Source: Jannaschia formosa
GTDB lineage: Bacteria > Pseudomonadota > Alphaproteobacteria > Rhodobacterales > Rhodobacteraceae
DNA: 64,000 nucleotides
Assembly (NCBI RefSeq): GCF_003340555.1
Contig: NZ_QPLJ01000003.1
Location: forward strand, 124,001 to 188,000
Direction of reading: 5' to 3'
Every line of letters begins with the position of its first letter. Within the stretch, counting starts at the first letter, position 1. Positions 8,733-18,475 of the stretch are shown in pieces. The notes beneath the pieces were generated by a model. The model made no database searches. It had not been told where the DNA came from and saw only the letters and a program-made list of their open reading frames with translations. The position numbers and the translations under genes were made by a program.

Positions 8733-9929
8733 TCAGCGCTTCTCCGCCTCGTCGAGTCCCTCGAAACTCCTTGCGTCGCTCAGCAGCAGCGCCACCGGGC
8801 GCAGGCGTTCCACGCGGGCGAAGCCCACGACCACCGCGATCAGGACGGGCGTCGACAGCAGCGCCCCGGGCAGGCCCCAGATCCAGATGAACAGCAGCAG
8901 CGCCGTCAGGATCACCACCGGCGAGATCGAGATCTGCCGTCCCTGCACCCGCGGGTCGACGTAGTTCCCGATCGCCTGCTCGATCACGAACAGCCCGGCT
9001 CCGACCATCATCGCAGTGCCGAAATCCTTCGTCAGGAAGGCGTAGATCGCCGGCAGGATCCCCGACACGACCGAGCCGAGATTGGGCACGAAGCTGAGCA
9101 GGAACGCCAGGATGCCCCAGACCCACAGCAGGTCGATGCCCCAGGGCCAGAGCCACAGCATGTAGAGCGCCCCGGTCACCAGCCCCAGGCCCGCCCGCAC
9201 CAGCAGGAAGCGCTGGATCTGCCGGCTTGCCACCCGGGTCGCGCCGGCGATCTCGTCCGCCCGGTCGCCGCCGAACACCTTCGCCAGCCGCTCGCGCCAG
9301 TTCGGCCCGTCGATCAGCATGATCAGCGCCAGGAAGATCACCAGCGTCAGCCCGGTGACGGCCGCCGTCGCGAACTGCATCACCGTCAGCGCCGCGCTCG
9401 AGGCGAAGCCCGCGAGCCGCGACGCGATCTGCCCGCCCGGATTTTCGAGGAGGGAGCCAAGCCCCGAAGATTCCTCCCCATCCTCCTGCGACGTCTCCTG
9501 CCCGGCGCCCGACCCGGCCGCCGCACTCTCGGAGCCCGATGCCCCGCTCTCCAGACCGGACGCGTCCATGCCCGGGATCATCGCCCCGACCGACGGCATT
9601 TCCGAAAGCGGCGGGAATTCCGACGCGATCCGCTGAACCGCGAAGAACAACCCCGAGGCGAACAGCACGATCACCACCAGCATCACCAGGAACGCCGCCA
9701 GGTGGCCCAGCCAGTCCTGCCCCGTCCGCCGGATCACCCATTGGTGCAGTGGCGCCATCACGACCGCGAGGAACAGCGCCGCGACCACGACCGAGCTGAC
9801 CGAGGCGGTGGCGTGCAAGGCCCAGCCCACAAGGACGACCGCCACCGCGATGCGCAGGCCGAGGACGGTGCGCGACAGGTCCAGCCCGCTCCCGTCCCGC
9901 CGGAAGGGAATCGATCCGTGTTCATTCAT
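8733..9929 (-). CDS. AI-2E family transporter (PerM-like permease) with polar insert
   Basis: 398 residues, about eight transmembrane helices in the AI-2E/UPF0118 pattern (for example SFVPNLGSVVSGILPAIYAF and IGNYVDPRVQGRQISISPVVILTALL region near residues 280-340). Members export small signals or act as ion antiporters; the function here is unknown. Between the first helix group and the central region (about residues 110-155) lies a low-complexity Gly/Ser/Ala/Glu insert (SGLESGASGSESAAAGSG and on), unusual for the family and probably periplasmic. The gene lies downstream of aroC on the same strand. Confidence 0.85.
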   Translation of the reverse strand: MNEHGSIPFRRDGSGLDLSRTVLGLRIAVAVVLVGWALHATASVSSVVVAALFLAVVMAPLHQWVIRRTGQDWLGHLAAFLVMLVVIVLFASGLFFAVQRIASEFPPLSEMPSVGAMIPGMDASGLESGASGSESAAAGSGAGQETSQEDGEESSGLGSLLENPGGQIASRLAGFASSAALTVMQFATAAVTGLTLVIFLALIMLIDGPNWRERLAKVFGGDRADEIAGATRVASRQIQRFLLVRAGLGLVTGALYMLWLWPWGIDLLWVWGILAFLLSFVPNLGSVVSGILPAIYAFLTKDFGTAMMVGAGLFVIEQAIGNYVDPRVQGRQISISPVVILTALLLFIWIWGLPGALLSTPVLIAVVVGFARVERLRPVALLLSDARSFEGLDEAEKR

Positions 9930-9981
9930 GTCAACCTCCGGGTGTCACGACCTGTCCGTGCCGTTGCCTCGTCGGGTCAAC

Positions 9982-10004
9982 GGAACACAATCGGAGGTTG
10001 TTCC
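9982..10004. promoter_or_regulatory. Inverted repeat GGAACA-N11-TGTTCC between aroC and AI-2E gene
   Basis: A perfect 6-bp inverted repeat with an 11-base spacer, 53 bases upstream of the permease start. The spacing resembles an operator or a weak hairpin. No T-run follows on the minus strand. Function unproven. Confidence 0.25.
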
Positions 10005-10028
10005 GGATTCCGGCCCGTCGACAGGCGC

Positions 10029-11132
10029 CTACCCGATCCGCCCGCCCGCGTCCCCGACCTGCCCGCGATGCAGCAGCAGGTGGTCCAGCACCACGCAGGC
10101 CATCATCGCCTCGGCCACCGGCACCGCGCGGATGCCGACGCAGGGGTCGTGCCGCCCCTTCGTCACGATGGTCGTGTCCTCGCCCGACTTCGTGATCGTC
10201 CGCCGCTCCGACAGGATCGAGCTCGTCGGCTTGACGGCGAACCGCACCACCACGTCCTGCCCGGTGCTGATCCCGCCCAGGATCCCCCCGGCGTGGTTGG
10301 ACGAATAGACCGGCCCCTCCGGCCCCATCGAGATCTCGTCGGCATTGTCGCGCCCGGTCAGGCGGGCCGCGTTCATGCCCTCGCCGATCTCGACGCCCTT
10401 GACCGCGTTGATCGACATCATCGCCGCCGCGAGGTCGGTATCCAGCTTGCCGTAGACCGGCGCCCCCAGCCCCGCCGGGACCCCCCGCGCCACGCATTCG
10501 ATCACCGCCCCGACCGAGTTGTGGTCGTCCTTCCGCAGCCAGTCGAGATGCGCCGCGAACTCCTGCGCCGCGACCGGGTCGGGGCACCAGAAATCGTTGC
10601 GCCCGATCTCGTCCCAGTCGAACCGCGCCCGGTCGATGTCGAGCGGCCCCATCGCCACCATGTAGCCCTGTATCCGCACCTGCGGGGCGAGCACCCCCAG
10701 CGCCGCCCGCGCCACGCCGCCGGCCGCGACCCGCGCCGCCGTCTCGCGCGCCGAGGACCGCCCGCCGCCGCGATAGTCGCGCACGCCGTATTTCTGCCAG
10801 TAGGTGATGTCGGCATGGCCGGGCCGGAACTTCTCGGCGATGTCGCCATAGTCCTTCGACCGCTGGTCGGTGTTCCGGATCATCAGCTGGATCGGAGTGC
10901 CCGTGCTGACCCCCTCGAACACGCCCGACAGGATCTCGACCGCATCGGGCTCCTTGCGCTGGGTGGTGTGCTTCGACTGCCCGGGCTTCCTGCGGTCCAT
11001 CCAGACCTGCAGGGCCTCCGCCTCGACCGGCACCCCCGGAGGACACCCGTCCACCGTCGCCCCCAGAGCCGGCCCGTGGCTCTCCCCCCAGGTCGTGACG
11101 CGGAACAGGTGGCCGAAAGTGTTCAGGGACAT
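10029..11132 (-). CDS. aroC: Chorismate synthase
   Basis: 367 residues. Converts EPSP to chorismate with reduced FMN, the last step of the shikimate pathway. Signatures: N-terminal [21 protein letters not shown], the central [20 protein letters not shown], and the C-terminal [12 protein letters not shown] followed by [17 protein letters not shown]. The start ATG at 11132 gives the canonical MSLNTFGH N-terminus. A longer open frame upstream is antisense to the RTX gene and is not coding. Confidence 0.96.
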   Translation of the reverse strand: MSLNTFGHLFRVTTWGESHGPALGATVDGCPPGVPVEAEALQVWMDRRKPGQSKHTTQRKEPDAVEILSGVFEGVSTGTPIQLMIRNTDQRSKDYGDIAEKFRPGHADITYWQKYGVRDYRGGGRSSARETAARVAAGGVARAALGVLAPQVRIQGYMVAMGPLDIDRARFDWDEIGRNDFWCPDPVAAQEFAAHLDWLRKDDHNSVGAVIECVARGVPAGLGAPVYGKLDTDLAAAMMSINAVKGVEIGEGMNAARLTGRDNADEISMGPEGPVYSSNHAGGILGGISTGQDVVVRFAVKPTSSILSERRTITKSGEDTTIVTKGRHDPCVGIRAVPVAEAMMACVVLDHLLLHRGQVGDAGGRIG

Positions 11133-11297
11133 GCGCGCTCTCCTTGCCGTGGGCTTAGTGGGAGGGGGGCGGGGGGGCAAGGTGGGGGCGCGTACCTCGA
11201 CGTCATGATCGGTGCCCGTCACATTCCGCGCCCGCGGTGCTTTTCCCAAAGCCATTGAATGTCCTAGGCTTGCTTCGCTGCAAACCGGAGACATCGA

Positions 11298-13502
11298 ATG
11301 GCCACCCCCACCCGCGTCAACGCACCCAATCCCGACATCGACGGCAACCCCGACGTCACCGACCTCGCCGACGGCCGCGCCGCCATCGCCTACCAGTCGC
11401 GCCGCGCCGATGGGGAGTTCGATATCGTCATGCGGATTCGCGAGGCCGACGGAACGCTCAGTGACGAGATCCACCCCGAGGGAGCCTGGACGCGCGCCGG
11501 CAAACCCGAAGTGACGACCCTGAGCGATGGAAGCGCCCTGCTGTCTTGGCTGGCAACTGACGAGGGCACGACGCCCCCGTCCAAGATTTTCGCGCAGCGC
11601 TTTGACGACGCGGGGACAGCGCTGTCTCCGGCGTTCCTTCTCGCCGACATAGCAGAATTGCGTCTGAGGGACAGGACATTTGACGAGTATCGCGTCGAAG
11701 CCGACCCCGACGGCGGGTTTTCTGTCTATTGGAGCTGGAATTTCGTGAACAGCGAGGGACAGGTGTACCCTCGGCAATCGGCGATACAATACGCTACGGA
11801 CGATGCGCTCTTCGCATATGGGTCCCTCGGTTATTATACAACGCGACTGGACGGGAACGCCTCCATTACCAAAGGCGACGATTCGATTCTCTGGTCTGAA
11901 GGCGGACAAGTCGCAAGCTTCGGGGACGCGATCTATCTTGATCCCGATACAAGGTCGGATATCCGGATAACTGGTATCCCGCCAATCTACGGGGAACTGA
12001 ACTCCCGTGACATGCGAGCTTGGGCTACCGAGTTCGTCCCCTACGGCGATGACAGTGTTCTCTTCGTGGTAAACAAGCCGTATAATCACTTCTTGGATTT
12101 CGACATGACGGATCCAGATAAGTCCAGCGTCGCGAGCGACTTCTCCCCGTTCCACGCATACATAATGACGCGCTCCGAGGTAGATGGGCAGGTCGAGATA
12201 ACGGCGAGCGACCCGATATTTTTCCCTGAGGATCGAAGCTATATTGACCCTGTGGAAAGCTATGATGTCATCACGCTGCAGGGTGGCGGCTTCGCGGCGG
12301 CCTGGAGCCGAGATGCGGACATCTTCGCTCAGGTATTCGACGCGGATGGCACGCCGGTTGGTGATAATTTTGTCGTCGCGGGCGGAGAGGCACCCCAGCG
12401 CAACGCTTCCCTTGCGCAAGTCGATGACGGAAATCTCCTCTTCATCTGGTCCGAGAAACGGGACGGTGACAAGAACATTTATTCCCGGGAAGTCACGCTG
12501 TCCGAGATGAGCCAGGGCGATTACGCCGCCGCGCCGCGCCCCTTCATAGAATTCACTGGCAGACTGGAAGGGGAGGCGTTGGAAGGGACTGTTCTGCGTG
12601 TGACGGGCAGTGTCGAAAGCAGCTATTCAATCGTGGAGACGACACTACAGTGGGAACGGCTGCTGCCCGAGGACGGGACCGGACGATCCGAATGGGAGGC
12701 AATAACCGGCGCCACCGGCCTGAGATATACGTTGGGTGCTGCGGATGTCGGCGCGTCCGTCAGGTTCATCGCTACGGCGCGCGATACGACCGGCCTCGAA
12801 CAATCGGCGGAACTTATTCTTACAGGGCCAGGGGGAAGACTGCTGGGCACTGTTAAGGACACTCCGGATCCTGCCGAAGGGACAATCCTGGTGAATGGCA
12901 CGCCCGTCGTCGGTGAGACCCTGACGGCCCGGCCCGAAATCACAGATGCCGATGGCATCCCTGAAGGTGCTTTCCTCTACCAATGGCTACGCGACGGAGA
13001 GGAGATCGCAGGCGCCTTCCGTCCCACTTATCGGCTCACGGACGACGATATCGGCGCGAGGATAGAGGCCGAGATCCGGTTCTTGGACGCCAATGGCGCG
13101 CAGGAGCGGGTGGTGTCGGACGAGGTCTTCGTTCGGGCCGAGCCGACCAACGGCGTCGACACCCTTGTCGGTGGCGCGGCTGCCGATCTGATCTCGGGGC
13201 TCGGCGGTGACGACAGGATCGACGGAGGACTGGGGGCGGACACCCTTCGCGGAGACTCGGGTGCGGATGTCTTCGTCTTCGCGCGCGACTACGGCGTGGA
13301 TGACATCAGGGACTTCACGCCAGGCACCGACCGCGTTGAGTTCGATTTCGAGGACATCGGCGGCATCAAGGCGCTGCTCCGCACTGCCGACGTGTCGCAG
13401 CGTGGCGACCACGTTCGGATCGACTTCGGCAACGACGACGTCCTGATCCTGCGTGACGTGGACAAGGGCGATCTCACGCCCGCCGACGCGCTCTTCCTCT
13501 GA
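11298..13502 (+). CDS. RTX/hemolysin-type calcium-binding protein, probable type I secretion substrate
   Basis: 734 residues with no N-terminal signal peptide. The first ~410 residues hold propeller-like repeats with the pattern DGGF-x-W ... IFAQ-x-FD-x-G (for example [20 protein letters not shown]). Two Ig-like segments follow (about 425-510 and 535-612; [20 protein letters not shown]). A short RTX block comes next (about 617-655; [27 protein letters not shown]), then an acidic C-terminal tail ending DALFL, as in substrates exported by type I ABC systems. No T1SS genes are in the window. GC content in the middle (about 11640-12900) is visibly lower and codon choice differs from neighbours, suggesting transfer. 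Function (adhesin, surface or degradative) is unknown. Confidence 0.8.
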   Translation: MATPTRVNAPNPDIDGNPDVTDLADGRAAIAYQSRRADGEFDIVMRIREADGTLSDEIHPEGAWTRAGKPEVTTLSDGSALLSWLATDEGTTPPSKIFAQRFDDAGTALSPAFLLADIAELRLRDRTFDEYRVEADPDGGFSVYWSWNFVNSEGQVYPRQSAIQYATDDALFAYGSLGYYTTRLDGNASITKGDDSILWSEGGQVASFGDAIYLDPDTRSDIRITGIPPIYGELNSRDMRAWATEFVPYGDDSVLFVVNKPYNHFLDFDMTDPDKSSVASDFSPFHAYIMTRSEVDGQVEITASDPIFFPEDRSYIDPVESYDVITLQGGGFAAAWSRDADIFAQVFDADGTPVGDNFVVAGGEAPQRNASLAQVDDGNLLFIWSEKRDGDKNIYSREVTLSEMSQGDYAAAPRPFIEFTGRLEGEALEGTVLRVTGSVESSYSIVETTLQWERLLPEDGTGRSEWEAITGATGLRYTLGAADVGASVRFIATARDTTGLEQSAELILTGPGGRLLGTVKDTPDPAEGTILVNGTPVVGETLTARPEITDADGIPEGAFLYQWLRDGEEIAGAFRPTYRLTDDDIGARIEAEIRFLDANGAQERVVSDEVFVRAEPTNGVDTLVGGAAADLISGLGGDDRIDGGLGADTLRGDSGADVFVFARDYGVDDIRDFTPGTDRVEFDFEDIGGIKALLRTADVSQRGDHVRIDFGNDDVLILRDVDKGDLTPADALFL

Positions 13503-13656
13503 TGCCGAAAGGGAGGCGCGCGCACAGAACGCGGGCCTTCCCACTCCCAACCGTGCGCAGAACGCGTATGACGCGGATCACCCGCGGATCACCCGTGGAT
13601 CACCCCCTGATCGTCCGGGGGCTTTACGCGGTCGCGCTCCGGGCCTATCTCAGGCG

Positions 13657-13736
13657 CACCTCGGGGTGCCACCAGGCTGAGATGCGCAAGCGAACCCGTT
13701 GAACCTGAACCGGTTAAGACCGGCGGAGGGAAGGTA
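13657..13736 (+). promoter_or_regulatory. TPP riboswitch (THI element)
   Basis: The leader contains the conserved blocks in order: CGGGGTGCC, GGCTGAGATG, ACCCGTTGAACCTGA, CCGGTTAAGACCGG and GCGGAGGGAA. The ends ACCT/AGGT can form P1. It lies 43 bases before the thiB start, with no obvious terminator in between. Control is therefore likely at translation initiation: TPP binding should reduce thiamine uptake. Confidence 0.93.
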
Positions 13737-13778
13737 CGTCTCGTGTCCTCACCCCCGCCCGTCGCCATGGGAGCAGAC

Positions 13779-14753
13779 ATGAGACTGACCATCGCCACGG
13801 GACTGACCCTTATCGCCTCCGCCGCCAGCGCGGAGCCGCTAACCGTCTATGCCCCCGACTATTTTTCCTCCGAATGGGGCCCCGGCCCGGCCATCAAGGA
13901 AGCCTTCGAAGCCTCCTGCGACTGCGAGATACAATACATAACCGGCGACGTCCTCCCCCGCCTCAGGCTGGAAGGAAACCGCACCTCCGCCGACGTCGTC
14001 ATCGGCCTGAACACCGACGACGCCGAACGCGCCCGACAGACGGGCCTCTTCGCCCCGCATGGCGTTGAAATCGAAGGGCTTACCATGCCCATCGACTGGT
14101 CCGACGAGACCTTCGTCCCCTTCAACTGGGGCCACACCGCCTTCGTCTACGACACCACCAAACTGGACGACGTCCCCGGCTCCTTCCAGGCCCTGCTCGA
14201 CGCCCCCGACGACCTCCGCATCGTTATTCAGGACCCGCGTACCAGCGTGTCCGGCCTGGCACTGGCCCTCTGGATCGAAAAGGTTTTCGGCGAAGAGGCG
14301 AAGGCCGCCTGGGCCGCGCTGGAGCCGAAGATCGTCACCGTGACAAGGGGCTGGTCGGAGGCCTACGGCATGTTCACGGAAGGCGAAGCCGACATGGTCC
14401 TGTCCTACACCACCTCGCCCGCCTACCACATCATCGCCGAGGACGACCCGACCAAGAAGGCCGCAATCTTCGACGAAGGCCATTACGTCATGGTCGAGAC
14501 CGCCGGCCAGATCGCCGAAACCGACCAGCCCGAGCTCGCCCAGGCCTTCCTCGACTTCATCCTCACCGAGGAGTTCCAGTCGATCATCCCCGAAGGCAAC
14601 TGGTCCCTGCCCGCCAAGCTGGACCCGTCCAGGCTGCCCGAGGGGTTCGCCCAGCTCGAGATGCCCGAGACCGCGCTGATCTACGACAGCGCCGAGGCGG
14701 AGGCTCTGCGCGACGAGGCCATCGCCGCCTTCGAGGCCGGTCTGGGCCGCTGA
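13779..14753 (+). CDS. thiB: Thiamine ABC transporter, substrate-binding protein
   Basis: 324 residues. Periplasmic binding protein for thiamine/TMP/TPP. The start at ATG 13779 gives a clean signal peptide (MRLTIATGLTLIASAASA) and has GGGAG just upstream; a GTG 36 bases earlier is less convincing. The mature part begins EPLTVYAPDYFSSEWGPG and carries the ThiB-type FVPFNWGHTAFVYDT and LSYTTSPAYHIIAEDD segments. It is first gene of thiBPQ, directly under a TPP riboswitch, which strongly supports the thiamine specificity. Confidence 0.93.
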   Translation: MRLTIATGLTLIASAASAEPLTVYAPDYFSSEWGPGPAIKEAFEASCDCEIQYITGDVLPRLRLEGNRTSADVVIGLNTDDAERARQTGLFAPHGVEIEGLTMPIDWSDETFVPFNWGHTAFVYDTTKLDDVPGSFQALLDAPDDLRIVIQDPRTSVSGLALALWIEKVFGEEAKAAWAALEPKIVTVTRGWSEAYGMFTEGEADMVLSYTTSPAYHIIAEDDPTKKAAIFDEGHYVMVETAGQIAETDQPELAQAFLDFILTEEFQSIIPEGNWSLPAKLDPSRLPEGFAQLEMPETALIYDSAEAEALRDEAIAAFEAGLGR

Positions 14754-14766
14754 CCGTCCGGCCCCC

Positions 14767-16305
14767 GTGACCCCGCCCGCCTCTGCCGGCACGAGGCTTG
14801 GCCTCGCCGCCGCCCTCATGGTGGCGGCGGCGCTGGTCGGGCCCCTGATCGCCGTCGCCCTGCGGGCCGAGGGGTGGAGCGCGCTGAAACCCTCGGACTG
14901 GGGCGCGCTGCGCTTCACGCTCTGGCAGGCGGCGGTCTCGGCGGGGCTGTCGGTCCTGCTCGCCGTGCCGGTGGCGCGGGCGCTGGCCCGGCGGCGCTTC
15001 GCCGGGCGGGGCGCGGTGATCCTGCTGCTCGGCGCGCCCTTCATCCTGCCGGTGATCGTCGCCGTGCTCGGACTCGTCGCCGTCTTCGGGCGGACCGGAC
15101 CCGTCGCATGGGTGGCCGGGGCCTTCGGCCTTGACCCGCCGTCGATCTACGGGGCGCATGGGGTGATCCTCGCGCATGTCTTCTTCAACATGCCGCTGGC
15201 GACGCGCCTGATCCTGCAAGGGTGGCAATCGATCCCCGGAGAGCGGCTGCGCCTCGCCGCCTCGCTGGGCTTTACCGCGCGGGACACGTTCCGCCTGCTG
15301 GAATGGCCGATGCTGCGGGCCACGGTGCCGGGGGTGGCGCTGGTGATCTTCCTGATTTGCACGACCTCCTTCGCTGTCGCGTTGGCGCTGGGAGGCGGCC
15401 CGCGGGCGACGACCGTAGAACTGGCGATCTACCAGGCCTTCCGCTTCGATTTCGACCTTGCCCGGGCCGCGACCCTTGGCGGCGTGCAGCTTCTGCTCGG
15501 CGCCGTCGCGGCGCTGGCCGCGCTACGGCTCACGCTTCCATCGGGATTCGGCGCGGGGCAGGACCGGGTGGTGCCGCGCTGGGATTCGCAGGCGCCGGCG
15601 CTCCGGCTCCAGGACGGTGTGGCGATCGCGCTGGCCTGCCTGTTCCTGCTGCTGCCGATGGTCCTCGTCCTGACGGAGGGTGCGGCTTACGTCCCGTCGT
15701 TGCCCGGCTCGGTCTGGGCCGCCGCCGCGCGGTCGCTCGCCATCGCGCTCGGCGCGGCGGTGCTGACGGTCGCCCTGGCGCTGGCCATGGCGGTGGCCGC
15801 GCTGCGGGCGCCCTGGGTCGAGGTTGCGGGGACGCTCGCCATCGCCGCCTCGCCGCTGGTGCTGGGAACGGGGCTCTACGTGATCCTGCTGCCGGTGACG
15901 AACCCGATCGCGCTGGCGCTGCCGGTGACGCTGTTCGTGAACGTTCTGCTCGCCCTGCCCTTCGCGCTGCGCGCGCTGATCCCTGCCGTGCGGGAGTTGC
16001 ACGCGGATTACGGGCGGCTTTCGGCCTCGCTTGGCCTGACCGGCCTGACCTGGCTGCGCCGCGTCGGCCTGCCGCGGCTGCGCCGTCCGGCGGGCTTCGC
16101 CGCAGGGCTGACGGCGGCGCTGGCGGCGGGGGACCTCGGGGTGATCGCGCTGTTCGCGACACCGGATCAGGCGACGCTGCCGCTGATGCTCTACCAGCTT
16201 ATGGGCGCCTATCGCATGGAAGAGGCGAAGGCCGCCGCGCTGCTGCTGGTGGCGCTCAGCCTCGGGCTGTTCTGGCTGTTCGAGAGAGGGTCGCGCGATG
16301 CTTGA
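14767..16305 (+). CDS. thiP: Thiamine ABC transporter, permease
   Basis: 512 residues, GTG start 13 bases after thiB. Two tandem permease domains of about six helices each, as in the ThiP/FbpB type. Each carries an EAA-like cytoplasmic loop (RLAASLGFTARDTFRLLEWP in the first, RLSASLGLTGLTWLRRVGLP in the second). It forms the membrane channel fed by ThiB. Its end overlaps thiQ by 8 bases, so the two are coupled. Confidence 0.93.
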   Translation: MTPPASAGTRLGLAAALMVAAALVGPLIAVALRAEGWSALKPSDWGALRFTLWQAAVSAGLSVLLAVPVARALARRRFAGRGAVILLLGAPFILPVIVAVLGLVAVFGRTGPVAWVAGAFGLDPPSIYGAHGVILAHVFFNMPLATRLILQGWQSIPGERLRLAASLGFTARDTFRLLEWPMLRATVPGVALVIFLICTTSFAVALALGGGPRATTVELAIYQAFRFDFDLARAATLGGVQLLLGAVAALAALRLTLPSGFGAGQDRVVPRWDSQAPALRLQDGVAIALACLFLLLPMVLVLTEGAAYVPSLPGSVWAAAARSLAIALGAAVLTVALALAMAVAALRAPWVEVAGTLAIAASPLVLGTGLYVILLPVTNPIALALPVTLFVNVLLALPFALRALIPAVRELHADYGRLSASLGLTGLTWLRRVGLPRLRRPAGFAAGLTAALAAGDLGVIALFATPDQATLPLMLYQLMGAYRMEEAKAAALLLVALSLGLFWLFERGSRDA

Positions 16306-16993
16306 GCTGGAAGGGCTGGAGATCGTGCAGGGCAGCTTCCGCCTGACGGCGGACGCGACGCTGCCCGAGGGCGGGATCACCGCGCTCATGGGGGCGAGCG
16401 GGTCGGGCAAGTCGACGCTGCTGGCCGCCATCGCCGGGTTCCTCGCCCCTGCGCGCGGCCGCATCCGGATCGGCGGAGAGGACGTGACCGACCTTGCCCC
16501 CGGCGACAGGCCGCTGTCGATGCTGTTCCAGGACAACAACCTCTTCCCGCACCTGACAGTCGCGCAGAATGTCGGGCTCGGCCTGCGGCCCGACCTGCGG
16601 CTGTCGGCCGAGCAGAAGGCCGCGCGCGCCGAGGTTCTCGCCCGCGTCGGGCTGGACGGGCTGGAGGAACGCCGCCCGCGCGACCTGTCGGGCGGCCAGC
16701 AAAGCCGCGCGGCTCTCGCCCGCGCCTTGCTGCGGGGGCGTCCGTGGCTGCTGCTCGATGAGCCGTTCTCGGCCCTTGGCCCCGCCCTGCGGACCGACAT
16801 GCTGGAATTGCTGCGCGAGACAGCCGAGGCCGAGTCTCTGTCGGTGCTGATGGTGACCCACGATCCGCTTGATGCGCGCCGGGTCGCGGACCGGACCTGC
16901 CTCATCGCCGACGGGACGCTGCTGCCCCCCGCGCCGACCGAGGCGCTGTTCGCCGATCCGCCGCAGGCGCTGCGCGACTATCTAGGCGAATGA
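16298..16993 (+). CDS. thiQ: Thiamine ABC transporter, ATP-binding protein
   Basis: 231 residues. Walker A GASGSGKST near residue 32, Q-loop LFQDNNLFPHL, signature LSGGQQSRAALARAL, Walker B WLLLDEPFSALGP. It energises ThiP. Typical ThiQ has SALDP at the Walker B end; here it is SALGP. It converges with tspO and the two stops overlap by 12 bases. Confidence 0.93.
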   Translation: MLELEGLEIVQGSFRLTADATLPEGGITALMGASGSGKSTLLAAIAGFLAPARGRIRIGGEDVTDLAPGDRPLSMLFQDNNLFPHLTVAQNVGLGLRPDLRLSAEQKAARAEVLARVGLDGLEERRPRDLSGGQQSRAALARALLRGRPWLLLDEPFSALGPALRTDMLELLRETAEAESLSVLMVTHDPLDARRVADRTCLIADGTLLPPAPTEALFADPPQALRDYLGE

Positions 16994-17440
16994 CGGATTG
17001 CGCCGCAGAACCGACGCGTTCAGCGCCCCCGCGACCGTGACCCAGACGAGGTAGGGCACCATCAGGAGCGCCGAGAGCCGGTCGAGCGGCCAGGCCGACC
17101 AGATTAGCCCGGCGACAGCGACCCAGAGGAACAGCATCACGACGAAGGCCGCGCGCATCTTCTGCAGGCCGAAGAAGACCGGCGTCCACAGCGCGTTGAA
17201 GGCGATCTGCATCGCCCAGAAGGCCATTGCGTATTCCGACCCCGGCAGCGGCGCGAGCCGCGCGCCGACGAAGGCCAGCGCGAGGTAGAGCGTCGTCCAG
17301 ACCACCGGGAAGACCCAGTCGGGCGGCGTCCAGGTCGGCTTGTCGAGCCGCTCGTACCAGTCGCCCGGCGGGAACATGGCGCCGGTCGCCCCGGCGCCGC
17401 CGGTGGCAAGGAGGAAGATGGCGAAGAGGATCCAGTCCAT
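16982..17440 (-). CDS. tspO: TspO/MBR family tryptophan-rich sensory protein
   Basis: 152 residues, five transmembrane helices rich in Trp (PTWTPPDWVFPVVWTTLYLAL; WTPVFFGLQKMRAAFV). In Rhodobacter the homologue (also called crtK) is an outer-membrane tetrapyrrole-binding protein that negatively modulates photosynthesis gene expression with oxygen. It is the last gene of crtI-crtB-tspO, 6 bases after the crtB stop, the usual place for it in purple-bacterial clusters. Confidence 0.93.
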   Translation of the reverse strand: MDWILFAIFLLATGGAGATGAMFPPGDWYERLDKPTWTPPDWVFPVVWTTLYLALAFVGARLAPLPGSEYAMAFWAMQIAFNALWTPVFFGLQKMRAAFVVMLFLWVAVAGLIWSAWPLDRLSALLMVPYLVWVTVAGALNASVLRRNPSFA

Positions 17441-17446
17441 GCGCGG

Positions 17447-18475
17447 TCAGCTAGCGCGCGCGCGGGTTCGGTCCATGCCGCGATCGTTCGCGGCGAGCTG
17501 GGCGAAGACGTCGAGCACCTCCTCGCTCCAGCCGCCCTGGACCGGGCGCGGATCGCTGGCCGCAGAAACGAGGAAGGCGACCTCGTCCAGCGGGCGCGCG
17601 TGCAGCACCGCCGAGCGCGGGACCAGCGAGACCAGCCCCGCCTGCACCACCGCCCGGCCCAGCCAGCCCAGCTTCTGCCGACCGCTCGTGTGGGCACGGC
17701 GCGTGACGCTGTCGAACCCGGCGCGACGGACCTCTCCGCCGATGCCGTCATAGACGAAGCGCGCCGCCAGGATGCCGGGCCGCGCCGCGAGCGGCAGCGC
17801 CCGGACCCCGGCCTCGGAGCGATGGTAGAGCCTCTGCGCCTCGGCCAGCAGGCGGCGGGTCATGTCGCGCACCGCCGTGGTGGCCTGCGGGTCGGCGAGA
17901 AAGACGGCCGGGTCCAGCCCCGCCGCGTCGCACCATTCGGTCGGCAGGTAGAGCCGCCCGGCCCGCGCATCCTCACCCACGTCGCGGGCGATGTTGGTCA
18001 GCTGCATCGCGACGCCCAGGTCGCAGGCGCGGGCGAGGGCGTCCGCGTCGCGCACCCGCATCAGCACGCACATCATCGCGCCCACGGCCGAGGCGACGCG
18101 AGCCGAATAGCCGCGCAGCGCGCTCAGGTCGGGATAGGTCCGGCCCTGCGCGTCCCAGGCGAGCCCCTCCAGCAGGGCTTCGGGCAGGGCGCGGGGCATG
18201 TCGAAGGCTTCGATCACGCGGGTGAAGGCGCGGTCGGCGGGCGCGCCGAAGGGGCGGCCGGCATAGGAGGCGTCCAGCCGGTCGCGCAGGCGAAGGACGG
18301 CGGCGGCCTTGTCGGCGACCTCGTCGACCGAGTCGTCGGCCAGCCGACAGAAGGCATAGAGCGCCAGCGCCGGGTCGCGCACCGCGCCGGGCAGGAGGCG
18401 CGAGGCCGCGTGGAACGAATGCGAGCCGGTGCGGATCGCCTCGCGGCAATGGTCCATGTCGGCGCGCGCGCTCAT
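17447..18475 (-). CDS. crtB: Phytoene synthase
   Basis: 342 residues. Condenses two geranylgeranyl diphosphates to phytoene. Both aspartate-rich motifs are present: LADDSVDE (about residues 43-50) and NIARDVGEDARAG. RLYLPTEWC follows the second, as in the family. The ATG at 18475 overlaps the crtI stop by 4 bases (ATGA); the longer upstream frame is a shadow of crtI. The carotenoid pathway starts here in this cluster. Confidence 0.95.
   Translation of the reverse strand: MSARADMDHCREAIRTGSHSFHAASRLLPGAVRDPALALYAFCRLADDSVDEVADKAAAVLRLRDRLDASYAGRPFGAPADRAFTRVIEAFDMPRALPEALLEGLAWDAQGRTYPDLSALRGYSARVASAVGAMMCVLMRVRDADALARACDLGVAMQLTNIARDVGEDARAGRLYLPTEWCDAAGLDPAVFLADPQATTAVRDMTRRLLAEAQRLYHRSEAGVRALPLAARPGILAARFVYDGIGGEVRRAGFDSVTRRAHTSGRQKLGWLGRAVVQAGLVSLVPRSAVLHARPLDEVAFLVSAASDPRPVQGGWSEEVLDVFAQLAANDRGMDRTRARAS

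Noticed and set aside
7662-11258. Plus-strand frame of 1198 codons
   Set aside because: Runs out of frame through the DMT transporter and antisense to the AI-2E permease and aroC; Arg/His/Asp-rich shadow composition.
11133-12419. Minus-strand extension of the aroC frame antisense to the RTX gene
   Set aside because: AroC has its canonical [12 protein letters not shown] start at 11132; the extension has no similarity to any family and lies opposite a clear gene.
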